A stretch of 64,000 bases of DNA, from contig NC_073645.1 of NCBI RefSeq assembly GCF_029407905.1, positions 46,563,501 through 46,627,500 of the forward strand, read 5' to 3'. This stretch comes from Bubalus kerabau. Taxonomy: Eukaryota > Chordata > Mammalia > Artiodactyla > Bovidae. The translations under genes were made by a program, and so were the position numbers. This document shows, one piece after another, positions 47,140 through 58,787 of this stretch. A model generated the notes under the pieces. The model searched no databases, was not told the origin of the DNA, and saw nothing but the letters and a program-made list of their open reading frames with translations. The first letter of the stretch is position 1; each line of letters begins with the position of its first letter.

Positions 47140-47310
47140 ATGAGGAAATAAAAATGACAAAGCTCTGGAGATGGATGGGGGTGATGGGGTGATGGCTGCA
47201 CAATAATGAGCATGTACTTAAGGCCTCCGGACTGAACACTTAAAAATGGCTAAATGGTAAATTTTATGTCATATATATTTTACTACAGTAAAAAAACAGT
47301 TCAGAACCCA
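47140..47310 (+). repeat. L1 3' UTR fragment
   Basis: GGGTGATGGCTGCACAATAA, GGACTGAACACTTAAAAATG and TGGTAAATTTTATGTCATA are a decayed old L1 terminal region. Confidence 0.6.
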
Positions 47311-47399
47311 AGATTCAGACCCAAACTGAACTCAACTTGGGAAGACAAGGAAGTAGTAACTGCCAAAGCAGTGCAGGGTGATTCTTTTTTTTCCCCACT

Positions 47400-47580
47400 T
47401 AACGTGGATTCAAACATTCTGGTTCAAGTCCCACCTCCACCACTTACTAGATGGCAGGTTATTAGGTTAAGGTCAATTTACCTCATCCAGAATCCTCAAT
47501 TTCTATGCAAGGAGGTTCCAGGTATCACTGCCCTAACTCACTTCCAGTAATTTTGTAAAGATCAAAATAAGATAATGTGG
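47400..47580 (+). repeat. MIR SINE fragment
   Basis: GGTTCAAGTCCCACCTCCAC, CACTTACTAGATGGCAGG and TTTACCTCATCCAGAATCC follow sense MIR order. Confidence 0.6.
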
Positions 47581-50269
47581 TGTTCTCCTAAACTATGAAA
47601 CAAAATGGAAATTTAATGTTATTATTCTGTTTTTAAAAAATAAGACAAATAAGGGTGGGTGGCAGTTTACCATGGTTTTCTCTCACGATGGGACCAGCAG
47701 TTTGGGAGAAACTTTTTTTTCTTTTGGGGAAGGAGATGCCTATATTTTCTAAGTTTCCATGCCTGAGCTAAGGCTCAAATAACTCTTGTAAACAGAAAAA
47801 AATGCTTAAAAGGATATACACTATTGTATTAATTGGTTTTTTATACTTTTCTTCATAGTTCATATTCGTAACCAAAGTTCACCAAATCTTAATAACTAGA
47901 TATTAAAATGCTAATTAATAACTGTAAAAAAAAAAAAAAAACCGTGAGAAAACTTTCCCAAAGAAGGTCAGGCCTTTTAAATAATATATTTTAATGCTAA
48001 AAAAATGGAGCCACTGTGGTGGATACATGCAGACACGCCCCTATCTGTTTTCTGAAATTTTGTGTTTCAAATACTTCATAATAAAAATTTTCCAAAGAAA
48101 ATGGAGCTGTCTGTGTAAATTTTCTAGAACTAATCTTTTAACTCCCTGGACTAACACTACAGAATTTAAGCTGTTATATTTCAGTAGATAATACATCAAA
48201 GTGTTAAAAGTGGTTGTATACCAGAGATAATTAATTTTAATTGTTATAATCTATGTACTTATGTGTTGGGGTTACTGATATTTTCAAATGTTTTCCATAA
48301 CGAATCTGGGTTTCTTTTGTTGCAAGACAGGTTTCCGAGTTTTTAATTCCCTAGTTGTAAGAAAGTTAAGTTCCTTGGACATCAAATTAGAGCGTCCTAG
48401 TGTCTGGCAAATGATTAAGCGATCTTAACCTAAACAAATACCACCACCAAATATTTATATAATAGGGCTATAAAGGAAAAATTCATTTCAACAGATTTAT
48501 GAATATTTACATTTCAAATTAGGAAAGAAGCAGAGAACCTGAAAAAATTAGCGAAGCAAGCTTTATTCTGTGCAAAAGGGACCACAGAAGCCAATCTTAA
48601 ACCCCAGTGAGAAGCCCCTCGGCAGCGATGCGTGGCAGTGTCCTGTGTCTAACTCCAAAAACCATTTTCTAAGAGAAGAAAAATGTTTTCAGTGTATATA
48701 ATTATTTCTTTAACATTTCCTGTGGCAACATTTCGCTTATTTAAATTCTGCATTAAGTTCTGAAACTGAACATAAGCTAAAGAATTTACTTAGTAGTTCT
48801 CAAAGACAGATTTTTAAGCACTCTTTACCAGGCTGAAGTCTGTTCCTCATTATCAAAGACAGACAAATATGTTTTTGTCTGGTGGTTTCAAGGGTAAAAG
48901 AGAACACCTGTATTTAAACACCAGGAAAGGAACTTGCCCTACACAGTGTAACGCTGAGCATTTATTAAAACTGTCAAGCTTCAGGAAAAAAGACTATTGG
49001 TACAGGGCCTCAACAGTTCTAAAGGAAACAAATCTAACATAGAAGATAATAAAATTAATGACATGAAATAAAAGACAATAAATCACATCATTCTTGTTTT
49101 CCAGAGGCAGCAATAATGAAGCCTCAAGCTCCCATTTCAAGCTTCAAACACTTCAAGTTTTACATTATATAACCTGCCAAAGCCATCGAATGCACACAGA
49201 AGGACATGTGTTAAGTGTTCTCCCTCCTACTGCCTATTCCCTCACTACCAAAAAGAAAACAAACTCTGAGATGAAGCACGCACACGCAACCTAGTTATAA
49301 ATCCATTTCCCGTTAGCTTGTGACAACTGAAGTTCAAAATTTAACCACAAATTTAGTACCATGTCACTTATTAATACTCCATCCTGAAAATTCTTCCCAT
49401 TCCTTAAAAAAAAAACCCTTAATACTAACCTCAAATGGAGTGTAAGGAAAAACCAAGCAAACATCTAGCTATAGAGTCTCAAGGTACTTTCCAGAAAGGC
49501 CTGTGTATTGCATGAGTAAGTGACAGGTGAAATAATCCTTCAACCATGCAAGGAACAGTCTGCCAAAGCTCAAAGTATTTGCGTATGGATTAAAGATTCT
49601 CACAAGATTCCCATTTAGTAGACACAGTACTAATTATACTTTGCTAATTGGGGGAAAAAAAAATGTTCCTGTCTTGGCACCAAAATCTTGCAAAAAAGTA
49701 GATTTCCTCAAGAATTAATACGCAGTAATTCTTCTAAATTTCTATGTTTTGCTTCTATGCAATGTCAAAAAAAAAGAATATACACTTAAAACAAGAAGAA
49801 AAATCCTCAACATCTAAACGAGCACCAGTATCCACAGAATTAAAACTCTCACCATATAAGACTTTAAAAAACACTAATACCACCTGCATTATTACTATTA
49901 TTACTAATTACTGGTATATCAGTGCACTGAATTCAGAAGCACAATATATGTGCTTTCTTTGTTTTGATTCTCTAAATAAGAGATTATACAGCTTAAATAA
50001 AGAACTTAATTTTTACAGGCTCATAAATTTTAGTACTTAACTGCCAGAATTTCTTGGAAAATTTTACAAAGGACTCTGGATCTCAACCAATATTATTTCT
50101 TTGTTCTTTGAATATACAGTTAAAAGTACTGCCATGGTTATTAACAAAGAAGAAAAGCAGGCAACTCCCACAAACAGAAAAGTAAAACACTGTAACACCA
50201 AGAAAAAAACCTATTTGAGTGCGTTCAACATGAGGTAAGAACACATTTAAACAATATACAGCCGTTTAC

Positions 50270-50486
50270 CTTCACTGAATTCATCTAGCAACTCTTCCTT
50301 GGTCCAATTACATGAGGTTATTAGAAAAAAGCCTTTCACTTTCAACACTCTGGAGAGAGATTCCACATATTGTTTCCTCTTCTCAATTGCGTTGTCAGGA
50401 TTAAGGCTTATGGCATCAAAAGTCCCTTTGTCAATACAAATATGAAATCCAGACAACTTTGTGGAAGGGTTCAAAAAGTCTTCTAC
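50270..50486 (-). CDS. EEF1AKMT2: EEF1AKMT2 coding exon 4 (internal, 72 codons plus 1 nt)
   Basis: The minus strand opens with VEDFLNPSTKLSGF, continues through FHICIDKGTFDAISL, and ends KEELLDEFSE plus the first base of a glycine codon. The acceptor is ATATAG and the donor is GTAAAC. The 217-nt length gives phase 0 in and phase 1 out, matching exon 5. DKGTFDAI is the motif II/IV region that, in this family, lies near the lysine substrate pocket. VLKVKGFFLITSCN is the strand and turn typical of the later Rossmann-fold half. If the donor is not used, the frame runs six more codons (KRLYIV) and stops at 50247-50249, which would remove the C-terminal 30 residues. Confidence 0.96.
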
Positions 50487-51429
50487 CTATATTAAAAATC
50501 AATGTCTATGTGAAACAATCTACACACAATCTTTACTAAATTTAAGTAACAATCTGTAAAAAGTGATAGATAAAAGGAGCAATTAATTACAATGGCATTT
50601 TACATATAATAAACATATTTTCAACTTTACAGCTAACTTTTATGTGCTTCATTCCAAGATCATTAAAGCTAAGATTGGTAAGCAAGACTGACAGTGTTTC
50701 CTGGACATTCCAAATCTCTACAAATTTGGAAACAAATCAAAGCCAGGTGTACTGCCTAATAACACCAGCACATAATGGAACTCACAAGCCCAGTTTATGA
50801 AAAAGTTATTTCTGTTGAAAAGCAGAATATTTGACATATTTTTTAAATGACAAAAAAGTATCTGGAACTCAAATAGGTCACTGGAAATGTGATGATTTTT
50901 AGCTGATATTACTAGTTGTCTGACCTGAAGTAAACATGGTAAATCAAAAGTTGTATTGCCTTGACTCAGCAGCTTACAAAGCAACTACAACAAATAGCAC
51001 AAAGCTTAAGAAATTAAAGGATTGTTTAAACTACAATTACCTAACTTTTCAAATATCATGCATTTCAGATTTTGAAAGTCATGTATCATTCATCTCATTC
51101 ATTTTCAATAATTTACTGATACTTCAGAAGCATCTGGAATAGTGATCTGCCTCAATTTCATAAAATATTCAAAATAATTTGCCAACAAAATTAATTCTGA
51201 AAAGCTACTTTGAAAAATTAAGCAGTTTGTGATTATTCATATAAACAAAATAATTATAAATGGTATATTATCTAAAACTCCGTTATTGTTTGACTTTAAA
51301 ATGTGTAGTGTATGTTTCCATACACTCAAACATAGGCTTCCCACTCCCACCCCACATCATTCCACCTGAGGCAAAATCATGACTACCCCTCATAAGAGTC
51401 AAGTCTGGAGAAGTTTCTATCCTAAATGC

Positions 51430-52350
51430 CTGTATAAAAGTATTCATGTATACAACAGATAGTTCATAGACACCTATGACATGTAGGAACATTTCAAGCC
51501 CTGGGACTATAACTGCAAACAAAACAAAAGATCTCTGTATGAGAATATATCTCATATTCTCTAAAAGGAGAGGCAAACAATAAATAAGTTAACCAAATTA
51601 TTTCAGATAAAGTGCTATGAAGAGAAAAATAAAGACACTGAGTGATTAGGAAGAGAAATGTTTTGGAAAAGTAGTCAGGCAAGACCTCTTTAAGAAGGTG
51701 ATATTTGAGAAGAGATCAGAATGATGAGAATGAGCCAAACAAACTAAGATCTGGGGCAAGAACATTCTAGGCAGAGAGCAGCAGGAATAAAGATTGGAGA
51801 AAAACAAGGCTGAAACGTATCAGGAGCAGAAAGAAAGTCAGAGTGACTAGAGTATTAGTGATAAAGATGGAAAGGGGTAAAAACCAAGGGGCTCTCTCTG
51901 TAAGGCTGGGTGGGGGTTCAGATTCCATTCTAAATGCAATGGGCAAGTGCCTGGAGGCTGATTTACATTTTAAAAAAATAACTCAGACCTGGGGCTCTGT
52001 AACAACCTAGAGTGGTGGGATGGGGAGGGAGGTGGGAGGGAGGTTCAAGAGGGAAGGAACATATATATACCTAGGGCTGATTCATGCTGATGTCTGGCGG
52101 AAACCAACACAATATTGTAAAGCAATTATCCTTCAATTAAAAATAAATGTAATTATATATATATATAAAAATAAAATAACTCTGGCTGCTCTGTGGTAAT
52201 GGACAGCAGAGTGGTAAGAGTAGAATTGGGAAGGCCAAGTAAGAGGCTGCTGATGGTGGCTTGGATCTAGGAGGCAACAGTGGAAATATTAAGGAATGAC
52301 ACATTTTCTCAAATATTCTAAAGATAAAACCAACAAAATTGTTTCTAGGA
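51430..52350 (+). repeat. Ancient mammalian interspersed repeat, split
   Basis: AAGTGCTATGAAGAGAAAAA, GAAGGTGATATTTGAGAAGAG, TTCTAGGCAGAGAGCAGCAGG and, beyond the inserted L1, AACTCTGGCTGCTCTGTGGT and GATGGTGGCTTGGATCTAGG form a familiar multi-copy mammalian unit. I could not name the family with confidence. Confidence 0.6.
51985..52172 (+). mobile_element. Ruminant L1 (L1-BT-like) 3' end
   Basis: GGGAGGTTCAAGAGGGAAGG, CTGATTCATGCTGATGTC and ACCAACACAATATTGTAAAGC are the common bovine L1 3' end with an A/T-rich tail. Flanked by AAAATAACTC at 51975-51984 and 52173-52182. Heavily 5'-truncated. Confidence 0.88.
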
Positions 52351-52460
52351 TTATTTTTTCAGCAGCACCTCACAGCTTTTGAGATCTTAGTTTCCCAATC
52401 AGGGACTGAACCAGGAGAGCATTAAGTCCTCATCACTGGATCACCAGGGAATTCCTGGCT
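52350..52460 (-). mobile_element. CHR-type tRNA-Glu SINE
   Basis: Reverse complement starts GGAATTCCCTGGTGATCCAG and includes GGTTCAGTCCCTGATTGGG. Decayed. Confidence 0.75.
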
Positions 52461-53010
52461 ATTGAATAAAAAGGAAAGAGTAGGATGGGGATGGGAGTGA
52501 GTGGGAAGGCAAAGGGAGAAACCCCGAGTTTCATCTTGGACTAATTAATAGGCTATTAGTTATCTAAGTGGAACTGCAGAATACGCAGCGTTCCTGGAGC
52601 TCAGAGGAGCCCAGGATGAAAAGTAAATGCAAGTGCTGTCATCTCCTCGCAGGCCAGAGGGCAAATAAGTAATCCTTGGGGCATTATACCACTTCATGCA
52701 TTTACAAATTTTTTATCTGGTTAATCCAAAGTTAGCTATTATTCGTGTGTATTTGCAAAAAAAGAGAGACAGAAAGGCAAAATAAACATACTTGAACATA
52801 AGAGGAAGAGGAGAAAATAAGTTCCTCAAACTGACTAGACTGAAAATTTTAATACTGTTACTTAAAAAGTTATCATTTTGGATTATTTATGATTGATCCT
52901 TAATTTATGAGTTTAAGGATGTCCGCAAATTAATATACATCAGACACATTTAAACTTTATAACTTATTATAAATAAAAATAACAATGGCAGCAATATAAA
53001 TAATAGTTAC

Positions 53011-53118
53011 CTTCAATTTAATGTTAGATAAACCTTCTTTTTCTATAATACTTCCAGAAAGCTGTATTGCAGACGGAGAATAATCAATTCCAGTAACATC
53101 AGAGAAACCAAATTTTGC
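53011..53118 (-). CDS. EEF1AKMT2: EEF1AKMT2 coding exon 3 (internal, 36 codons)
   Basis: The minus strand reads AKFGFSDVTGIDYSPSAI at the exon start and ends EGLSNIKLK. The upstream intron ends CCAG and the downstream intron begins GTAACT. Length is 108 nt, phase 0 at both ends. The GID-Y stretch is the post-I region of class I methyltransferases, where an acidic residue at the end of strand beta-2 (the D of GID) normally contacts the ribose hydroxyls of SAM. The preceding exon should end in the residues after motif I. The frame has no stop or gap. Exon numbering follows the human gene as I recall it. Confidence 0.95.
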
Positions 53119-54512
53119 CTGGAGACAGATAATTTTATACTTTAGTTTTCTAAAATTTTAAATACTGTTTTACCTATGAGTTATAATATTCTTTTAGGAC
53201 CCAGACTGTTTTATTTTATTAATACATCAAATGACATATACCCTCTAATAGTATAACATGTTTAAATTTTATTATAGAATCTAAATAGAAACTAAAAGTT
53301 TAAATTCATATAATGTGACAATTTGCTTTTACAATATTTGATTTCTTTTTCATAAGAAATTCATTTTCTCAAAGACAATGAGAATATATGTGTATTTCTG
53401 TCCTAAAGCAGAAAAAGGTAGTATTAATTTCCAATGCTGATATGCTCCTATTCACACATAAATCTGTCATAAATTTTTCTTAACACAATTAAGTTACATG
53501 AATAAATTAAATGCATATGTAGTAAGTCCTTGCTTTTAAAATTTTTCCTTGAGTGCAATTATAAATCACGTAATTCTCCACCAACCATGTGACTATTAAC
53601 CACCTTCCATTTGTACAGTATTTTTAAAATAGTTCACACATTCCAGTAGACCTTTACAAAAAACCTGTCATACACTGGGCAGGTATTAATACCCCCAAAG
53701 AGTTAAAGAAAGCTCAGTGAACTAAAGAGTTTTGAAACTAAACCTGCAATCCAGCTGTTTACTAACCACATTAACCCAAGGAAGGGTGCGAGGTGTGAGA
53801 AGCCTAAGGCCAGAAGCATGATGGCCTCTGGTCTTCAGCTCTTAACTATGCTGAACATTGTCAGACCATTCAGGCTAAAGGCAATTTCAAAGGAAATCTG
53901 AAGAAGAAAAGAACTTGCAAAGTAAAGCGTAGCGTGAAATTCTCTTCCTGCTCTTTACCAGTCATTTAAGACTTACCTAGACTTTTCAACTCTAAGTGAC
54001 TGATTCCTAGTCTAAACTCAACCCAACAATTATTTTCCACAGAGCACTTTTTTTCTCTTTGATCACTTTTATTTTCAGTCTTAAGATCTAGTATCAAAAA
54101 AAAATAATCTAATATCCCTTCTTTGATGCCAACCTCCTATTCTTTTAGTGATCTCAATCGGCATTCTTTAACAGCTTCGTTTTCTCCCCGTTTCCCTCAC
54201 TTCCTTCTCTATCAGACCTAGAATGAAGGATGAGTCTGTCAATTGACTCTAACTAGTTCCTGCTTCTCCACACTTGTTTACTCTTCCCTTAGACTGTATA
54301 AGAAGCATACACAGACATTTTAAGTTCCTAGAACATTCATTCTCAAACTATTGCCAACATTTTTCACATTCAGTTTCTGGCACTCAGTGAGAAATAAGCA
54401 GACATTCAAGGGAATAATAAATGACCAAAAACTAAGAGGGAAAAACTTATATTAGGAAAAGGCCCAAAGCAGATTCAAATAAAAGAATGATCAGAAACAG
54501 ATACTTAATGCA

Positions 54513-54630
54513 ACTTCCCTATCAGTACAGTGGTTAAGACTCTGCACATCCACTGCAGGAGGAAGCCCTGGTAGGGGAACTAAGATCCCACATGCCACAG
54601 TCAAAAGCAAAAAGCAAAAAAGAATGAAAC
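54513..54630 (+). mobile_element. CHR-type tRNA-Glu SINE
   Basis: AACTTCCCTATCAGTACAGT, GGTTAAGACTCTGCACATCC and AACTAAGATCCCACATGCC, followed by an AGCAAAA-rich tail. Confidence 0.82.
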
Positions 54631-54639
54631 AAATCCTTA

Positions 54640-55490
54640 AAACACAGAAATAAATGACAATCTGGGGAATTGTAACAGAACTGAAACCTATAACAAAGAA
54701 CCATACAAATAAGAAAAATTTTAAATGAAATAATTAAATTAAGAAATTCAAGGGTGGGCTTGATGGCAGACTGGACACAAACACAAAAAATACTCAAGTG
54801 GAAGAAAGGTCAGAAGAAAATGCCACTGTTAAGCACAGAATGACAGAAGGATGGAAAATTAACAACAGGAAAGAACATAAAAGATAGAATATGGCACAGA
54901 GTATTAAGATCTAAATATATATAACAGTCTTAGAAAAGGAGGAAATAAAAATAGGGCAGAAGAGAAAATGACATATGACTGAGAATTTCCTAATTCTGAC
55001 AAAGTATCTGAAGCCATAGATTCAAGAAGCACTATAAACTCAAGGCACGATAAAAACAAAGATAATACAGTATAACATACATCTGACACAATATACAATT
55101 TATATTATATACAAATAGTATAATATATCTGATGAAAACCAAAAACAAAAATCTCAAAATCATTCAGGGAGTGGGGTGGGGGATACAGTATGACAGATTA
55201 CCTTCTAAAGACTAACAATAAGACTGATGGCTAACAATAAGTCAAAGAATGAAAGCCAGGAAACAGTGAAAGGAAAATGCCAATCTAAAATAACACACCC
55301 AGCAAAAAAAAATGTATGTGTGTGTATACACACACACGCATATATCTCCATCAAAAAGGTAGGCGATCACTGAAAAGAGCACCAAATATGAGCAATGATT
55401 GTTAACATCACAAAAATACAGGAAACCAAACATTATATAACCATCTATTAAATTTACTTGTTTAAAAACTGAATTTGATAAAAATCTGTG
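54640..55490 (+). repeat. Old L1M fragment (5'/ORF1-proximal)
   Basis: GAGAATTTCCTAATTCTGAC, AGATTCAAGAAGCACTATA and CAAAAATCTCAAAATCATT correspond to an L1M segment in sense orientation, heavily decayed. It includes a TG/CA microsatellite at about 55308-55338. Confidence 0.55.
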
Positions 55491-55493
55491 GAT

Positions 55494-55709
55494 CAGGGGT
55501 AAACAAACCTTTTCTTTAAAGGAACAGAGCATAAATATTTGAGGCTTGGCCACTCACACAGTCTCTGTCACACCTACTCAACTCTACTACTGCAGCACAT
55601 GAACAATAGACACTAATGTAAATAAGTGAATATAGCTGTATTCCAAGAAATCCTTACAAAAACAGGGAATCCTAGATTTGACTAATAAACTATATAGTTT
55701 GCTGACCCT
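55494..55709 (+). mobile_element. hAT-Charlie-like non-autonomous DNA transposon
   Basis: Starts CAGGGGTAAACAAAC and ends GTTTGCTGACCCT (imperfect inverted ends). Interior TCTGTCACACCTACTCAACT and AATAGCTG-like GTATTCC blocks belong to a common mammalian short DNA element. Family name not certain. Confidence 0.7.
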
Positions 55710-55714
55710 TATTC

Positions 55715-56380
55715 TGGATCTAACTCCCAACCTACAGAAAACACAGGGGCCAGAAAATATGCTTAAATGGTACTATAAAGATGCAATTAGAAAGTCCACA
55801 CCATGGAAAATCATTGGGATTAATAAACTACCTTCTACAATAAATAGATCACCAAGTTAAATAAACAATATACAGAGAATTTAAAGAGCCTTAAAGACTA
55901 TCAACCAACTGCAAAATGTGGACTCAACAGCAGAATGGAAATGACAGAAGAAAAAGTCAATGAACTTGAAGACACATCAATGCTAGTTATCAAATCTGAT
56001 CCATAGACAGAAAACTAATTGGAAAAAAAATGAACAGCACTTCAGGGACCTGTGGGACAATAAATACAAAGAGGCCTAACTGATAGTTACAGACTCTCAA
56101 AAGGAAAGAATGTTATTGACGGGAAAAAAATTTTAACACAGAGAGCCTGAAAACATCCCAAATTTGACGAAAGACATAAGTTCTTAGATTCAAAAAGCTC
56201 AGTGAACTCCTAATAGGATAAGCAGAAAGAAATCTAAGCCATGGTACATCATGATTAAACTGCTAAAAACTAGAAGAAAATGGAAAAAATCTTGAAAGCA
56301 TTCAGAAAAATGATGCATTACTTACAAGAACACAATTCAGACAACTGCAGATTCTTCATAAAAAACCGTGGCGGTTCTGG
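55715..56380 (+). repeat. Old L1M fragment, second copy of same region
   Basis: At 56140-56340: ACATCCCAAATTTGACGAAAG, TAGATTCAAAAAGCTCAGTG and AATCTTGAAAGCATTCAG correspond to the same L1M region seen at 54.96-55.17 kb, again in sense orientation. Two L1 copies therefore contribute. Confidence 0.6.
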
Positions 56381-56563
56381 GACCTCCCTGGTAGTCCAGT
56401 GGCTAACACTACATGCTCCCAATGCAGGGGCCTGGGTTCCATCTCCCTGGTCATGGAACTAGATCCCACACACGGCAACTGAAGATCTTGCACGCCACAA
56501 GGAAGATCACAGATCCCGTGGGCCACAACAAAGACCCAGTACAGCCAAATACATTTCATAATA
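56381..56563 (+). mobile_element. CHR-type tRNA-Glu SINE
   Basis: GACCTCCCTGGTAGTCCAGT, GGTTCCATCTCCCTGGTCAT and CACAACAAAGACCCAGTAC give head and extended tail. Confidence 0.87.
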
Positions 56564-56569
56564 GTTTTA

Positions 56570-57110
56570 AAAAAGCTATGGAAGTCAGAAAGAAGTGACA
56601 CAACATTTTTAAAGTGCTAAAAGAACAATTATTAAGAATTCTATATTAAGCAAAAACATCCCTCAGGAATGAAGGTGAAATGAAGACATTCTCAGATGAA
56701 GGAACACTAAGAAAACTTCTAGCCAGCAAAGCTACTCTAAAAATCATCCCTGAAGGAAGTTCTTTAGACAGAAAGTAAACAATATTAATTCCAGAACAAA
56801 TACACACACTCAGAAGATCAGGAATGAAGAAAAAACTGCAAAAGTATCTTTACTTACTTAACAACTACCATTAACTACTATTCTCCTTTGAAAGGAGAAT
56901 ACAAAGGATAATTACAAGATTATCCAACAGGATTTTCAACATATATAATGATAATATTTAAGACAACTACAACATAAAGGAGGGAAGATTAAAAAACTCA
57001 AATGTTGTAAGGTCTTCTACATTCCACTTGAAACGGTAAAGCATTGATTCTAAGAAGATTGTGTAAATAATGTATATTATAATCTGTACTAAAAAAGCTC
57101 CAAACACATT
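56570..57110 (+). repeat. Old L1M fragment
   Basis: CCTCAGGAATGAAGGTGAAA, TCTCAGATGAAGGAACACTA and GAAGGAAGTTCTTTAGACAG are L1-derived sense sequence continuing from the previous fragment across the SINE. Confidence 0.55.
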
Positions 57111-57115
57111 AAATA

Positions 57116-57258
57116 TTGTTTAGTCACTAAGTCGTGTCTGACTCTTTTGCAATCCCATGGACTGTAGCCTGCCAGGTTTCTCTGTCCATGGGATTTCCCA
57201 GGCAAGAATACTGGCATGGGTTGCCATTTCCTTCCCCAGGGGATCTTCCTGACCCACA
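57116..57258 (-). mobile_element. Bov-tA SINE, truncated
   Basis: TTTAGTCACTAAGTCGTGTC through GGGTTGCCATTTCCTTCC to GATCTTCCTGACCCA. The tRNA-like head is missing after GACCCA. Reverse orientation. Confidence 0.9.
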
Positions 57259-57259
57259 G

Positions 57260-58335
57260 CAACCACTAAAAAAGCCAGAGATATAGTCAAATCCTTAGAG
57301 CAACCACTAAAGAAACTATACAAAGACATTTATATAGATATATCTAATTAAAATGGAATACTAAAAAATGGTCAAATTAACCAAAATAAGCAGGGAAGCA
57401 GAAAGGAAGAATGAAAAACAGAGGTAACAAAGAAAAAAAAATAATAAAAATGGCAGACCTAAATCTAAATGTAAATGTTCCAAATAGAGCAATTAAAGGA
57501 TAGAAATTCAAAAAAGATTAAAAAAAAATGACCCATCTATATGCTGGCTACAAGAAACTCAATTCAAATATAATGATACAGGCTGGTTAAAATGAAAGAC
57601 TAGGAAAAGATGTATCACGCAAAAACTAATATAAAAATGTTGAACTTCACACCCACAAGGATGGCTATAATCAAAAGGACACATACTAAAAAGTTCTGGT
57701 GAGAATATGGAAAAAATGGAACATGCTCATGGAAATGTATAAAGATATAGCCACTGTGGAAACAGTCAAGCAATTTCTCAAAAGGTTAAATATAGAGTAA
57801 CCGTATGGACCTGGTTATATACCCAAGAGAAATAAAAACATATGTCCAGACAAAAACATAAATTTTCATAGCAGCATTTTTCATAGTAGCCAAAAAAACA
57901 GAAGCAACTTAAAAGTCCATGAATTGGCAAGTAGATAAATAAAATGTGATAAATCCATACAACAGAATATTAACTGGGCAAGAAGAGGAATATAGTATTG
58001 ATACATGCTACCATATGGATGAACTTTGAGAATAGTATGTTAAATGAAAGAAGCCAGACACAAAAGACCACAGATTGATGGTTCCATTTATACGAAATGT
58101 CCAGAACAGACAAATCCACAGGGACAAAATGTAGATCAGTGGTTGCCAAGGACTGAAGGGAGTGGGCAATAAGGAGTGAATGATAATGAATACAGGGCTT
58201 CTCCTTGGGGTGATGAAAATCTTCAGGAATTAAAACAGTGGTGATGGTTACACAAATTTGTGAATATACTGAAAACCACTTTAAAGGGGTAGATTTTATG
58301 GCATGCAGATTATATCTCAATTTTTTTAAAAGCTT
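57260..58335 (+). repeat. L1M 3' UTR and end
   Basis: AAGGATGGCTATAATCAAAAG, AGCAGCATTTTTCATAGTAG and GAACTTTGAGAATAGTATG, followed by GTGATGGTTACACAAATTTG and ATTATATCTCAATTTTTT, are a nearly continuous old L1 3' UTR in sense orientation. Confidence 0.75.
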
Positions 58336-58339
58336 TATT

Positions 58340-58785
58340 ATTAGCATTAAAAGTGAAATTCAAAGTAAAAACTACCAATGTTAAAGAGGAACATAATACA
58401 GTAATAAACAGGTCAATTAATCAAAACACACTTACAATCCTAAGTGTGTATGCTCTGAACAGAGTTTGAAAATACATGTAGCAAAAAATGACAGAAATAG
58501 AAATTAACAGACAAATTTACCAGTTTGGTCAGATAGACACTTCAACATTACTATATCCATAATTAATAGAATAGAAAATCAGTAAAGGTATAGAATTGAA
58601 TACCACCACCATCAAACACCATAAATCTAGTCAACACATTCTATCAGGTAACAGCAGAACATTTTTTTTTTTTTCAAGTGCATGTGAAACATACACCAAG
58701 ATGGATTATATCCTGGATAATAAAACAAACACATTTAAAAGAACTTAAATCATACAAAGTATGTTCCCTGATATAATCTAATAAA
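58340..58785 (+). repeat. Old L1 ORF2 fragment (endonuclease region), left part
   Basis: GTGTATGCTCTGAACAGAG, ATGACAGAAATAGAAATTAA and TTCAAGTGCATGTGAAACAT, AAGATGGATTATATCCTGGA match the L1 ORF2 endonuclease coding region. Frames are broken. It is interrupted by the BovB at 58.79 kb. Confidence 0.7.
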
Positions 58786-58787
58786 TA

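Larger units (their letters stand above)
46477..50269 (-). other. EEF1AKMT2: EEF1AKMT2 intron 4
   Basis: Bounded by GTAAAC at 50269 and TTTGGCAG ending at 46477, both on the minus strand. TTTTAAC about 10-16 bases before the acceptor is a plausible branch region. It contains a Bov-tA SINE, MIR fragments and an old L1 3' piece, listed separately. The stretch 48000-50200 is AT-rich, with no gene, RNA or recognisable repeat. Confidence 0.9.
50487..53010 (-). other. EEF1AKMT2: EEF1AKMT2 intron 3
   Basis: Starts GTAACT at 53010 and ends ATATAG at 50487 on the minus strand. It carries an ancient interspersed repeat split by a young L1 3' end, plus a CHR-type SINE. The segment 50490-51430 shows nothing recognisable apart from AT-rich DNA. 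Confidence 0.9.
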
